DNA of 14,581 nucleotides, taken from Verrucomicrobiaceae bacterium. Lineage in GTDB: Bacteria; Verrucomicrobiota; Verrucomicrobiae; Verrucomicrobiales; Akkermansiaceae. The translations under genes were made by a program, and so were the position numbers. The stretch's first letter is position 1. The number at the start of each line of letters is the position of its first letter. The DNA lies in contig CANBTO010000063.1 of assembly GCA_947372405.1 (NCBI GenBank), positions 1-14,581 of the forward strand, read 5' to 3'. Below are positions 14,485 through 14,581 of the stretch, piece by piece. The notes under the pieces are model-generated. The model had not been told where the DNA came from, did no database searches, and was given only the letters and a program-made list of their open reading frames with translations.

Positions 14485-14581
14485 GGGGGTGTCATAAATT
14501 TTGTGTAAGTGCTTTCTCCGCTGATGTGCCCCATCAACAGAACCAGCACATCCTATGAAACCGAAAATCACCGACGCCCTC
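14485..14581 (+). mobile_element. Probable left end of an IS256-family insertion sequence (cut by window edge)
   Basis: A sharp change to a G-run followed by TGTCATAAATTTTGTGTAAG (14490-14509) resembles the terminal inverted repeats of IS256-family elements, whose ends read inward as a TGTCATAA/TTTTGTGTAA pattern. An open frame starts about 70 bp inside, the usual distance to the transposase. The exact end lies within the G-run at 14484-14489. The other end and the target duplication are outside the window. 14351-14484, between mutB and this end, shows no gene or clear terminator. Confidence 0.55.
14555..14581 (+). CDS. Start of a CDS, probably the IS transposase (5' fragment)
   Basis: ATG at 14555 followed by nine open codons (MKPKITDAL) to the window edge. 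Nine residues cannot identify a family. The transposase reading rests entirely on its position just inside the IS256-like terminal sequence. Confidence 0.4.

Overview
The window is GC-rich bacterial DNA with every recognisable gene on the + strand. It reads as a chromosomal segment of a heterotrophic Verrucomicrobia-type bacterium (PVC superphylum). This is inference from three things: start codons with no Shine-Dalgarno sequence in front of them, an ECF sigma factor whose region 4 ends in a GNIGFLIHTGLKRLR-type motif, and a YfbK-like membrane partner gene behind it. No 16S or other marker gene is present, so the assignment stays tentative.

Layout. (1) 2-2653: end of a 2-oxo acid dehydrogenase operon, with E1 alpha (5' truncated), E1 beta (4-bp GTGA overlap) and lipoyl E2. 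Sequence style favours the branched-chain/pyruvate type. No E3 is visible. (2) 2743-4558: an ECF sigma factor and, 10 bp later, a membrane-anchored anti-sigma/YfbK-like protein that appears to have lost its von Willebrand A domain. (3) 4616-5491: a YihY/BrkB-family membrane protein. (4) 5492-5687: non-coding, holding a strong nested inverted repeat that looks like a structured leader. (5) 5688-14350: a seven-gene methylmalonyl-CoA cluster: epimerase, carboxyltransferase (MmdA), OadG-like membrane subunit, biotin carrier, succinyl-CoA:acetate/propionate-type CoA-transferase, and methylmalonyl-CoA mutase small and large subunits. (6) 14351-14484: no gene or clear signal seen. (7) From about 14485 to the edge: what looks like the left end of an IS256-family insertion sequence with the first nine codons of its transposase.

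How it works together. The seven-gene cluster encodes the carbon steps that join succinyl-CoA to propionyl-CoA (Wood-Werkman segment): CoA-transferase, B12-dependent mutase, epimerase and a biotin-dependent carboxyl transfer or decarboxylation. Neither a biotin carboxylase nor the OadB/MmdB sodium-pump subunit is present, so the direction and energetics cannot be decided here. The upstream dehydrogenase, if it is the branched-chain type, would feed propionyl-CoA from valine and isoleucine into the same segment.

Unexpected structure. Three degenerate arrays with a 7-bp period sit directly against the start codons of E2, mutA and mutB. Two of them share one architecture: G/T-type heptads, a spacer, C/A-type heptads, then ATG. 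Separately, 16 of the 18 CTAA/TTAG tetramers in the window are extended to CTAAC/GTTAG, in several reading frames and on both strands. The VWA-less YfbK homologue is the third item worth attention.
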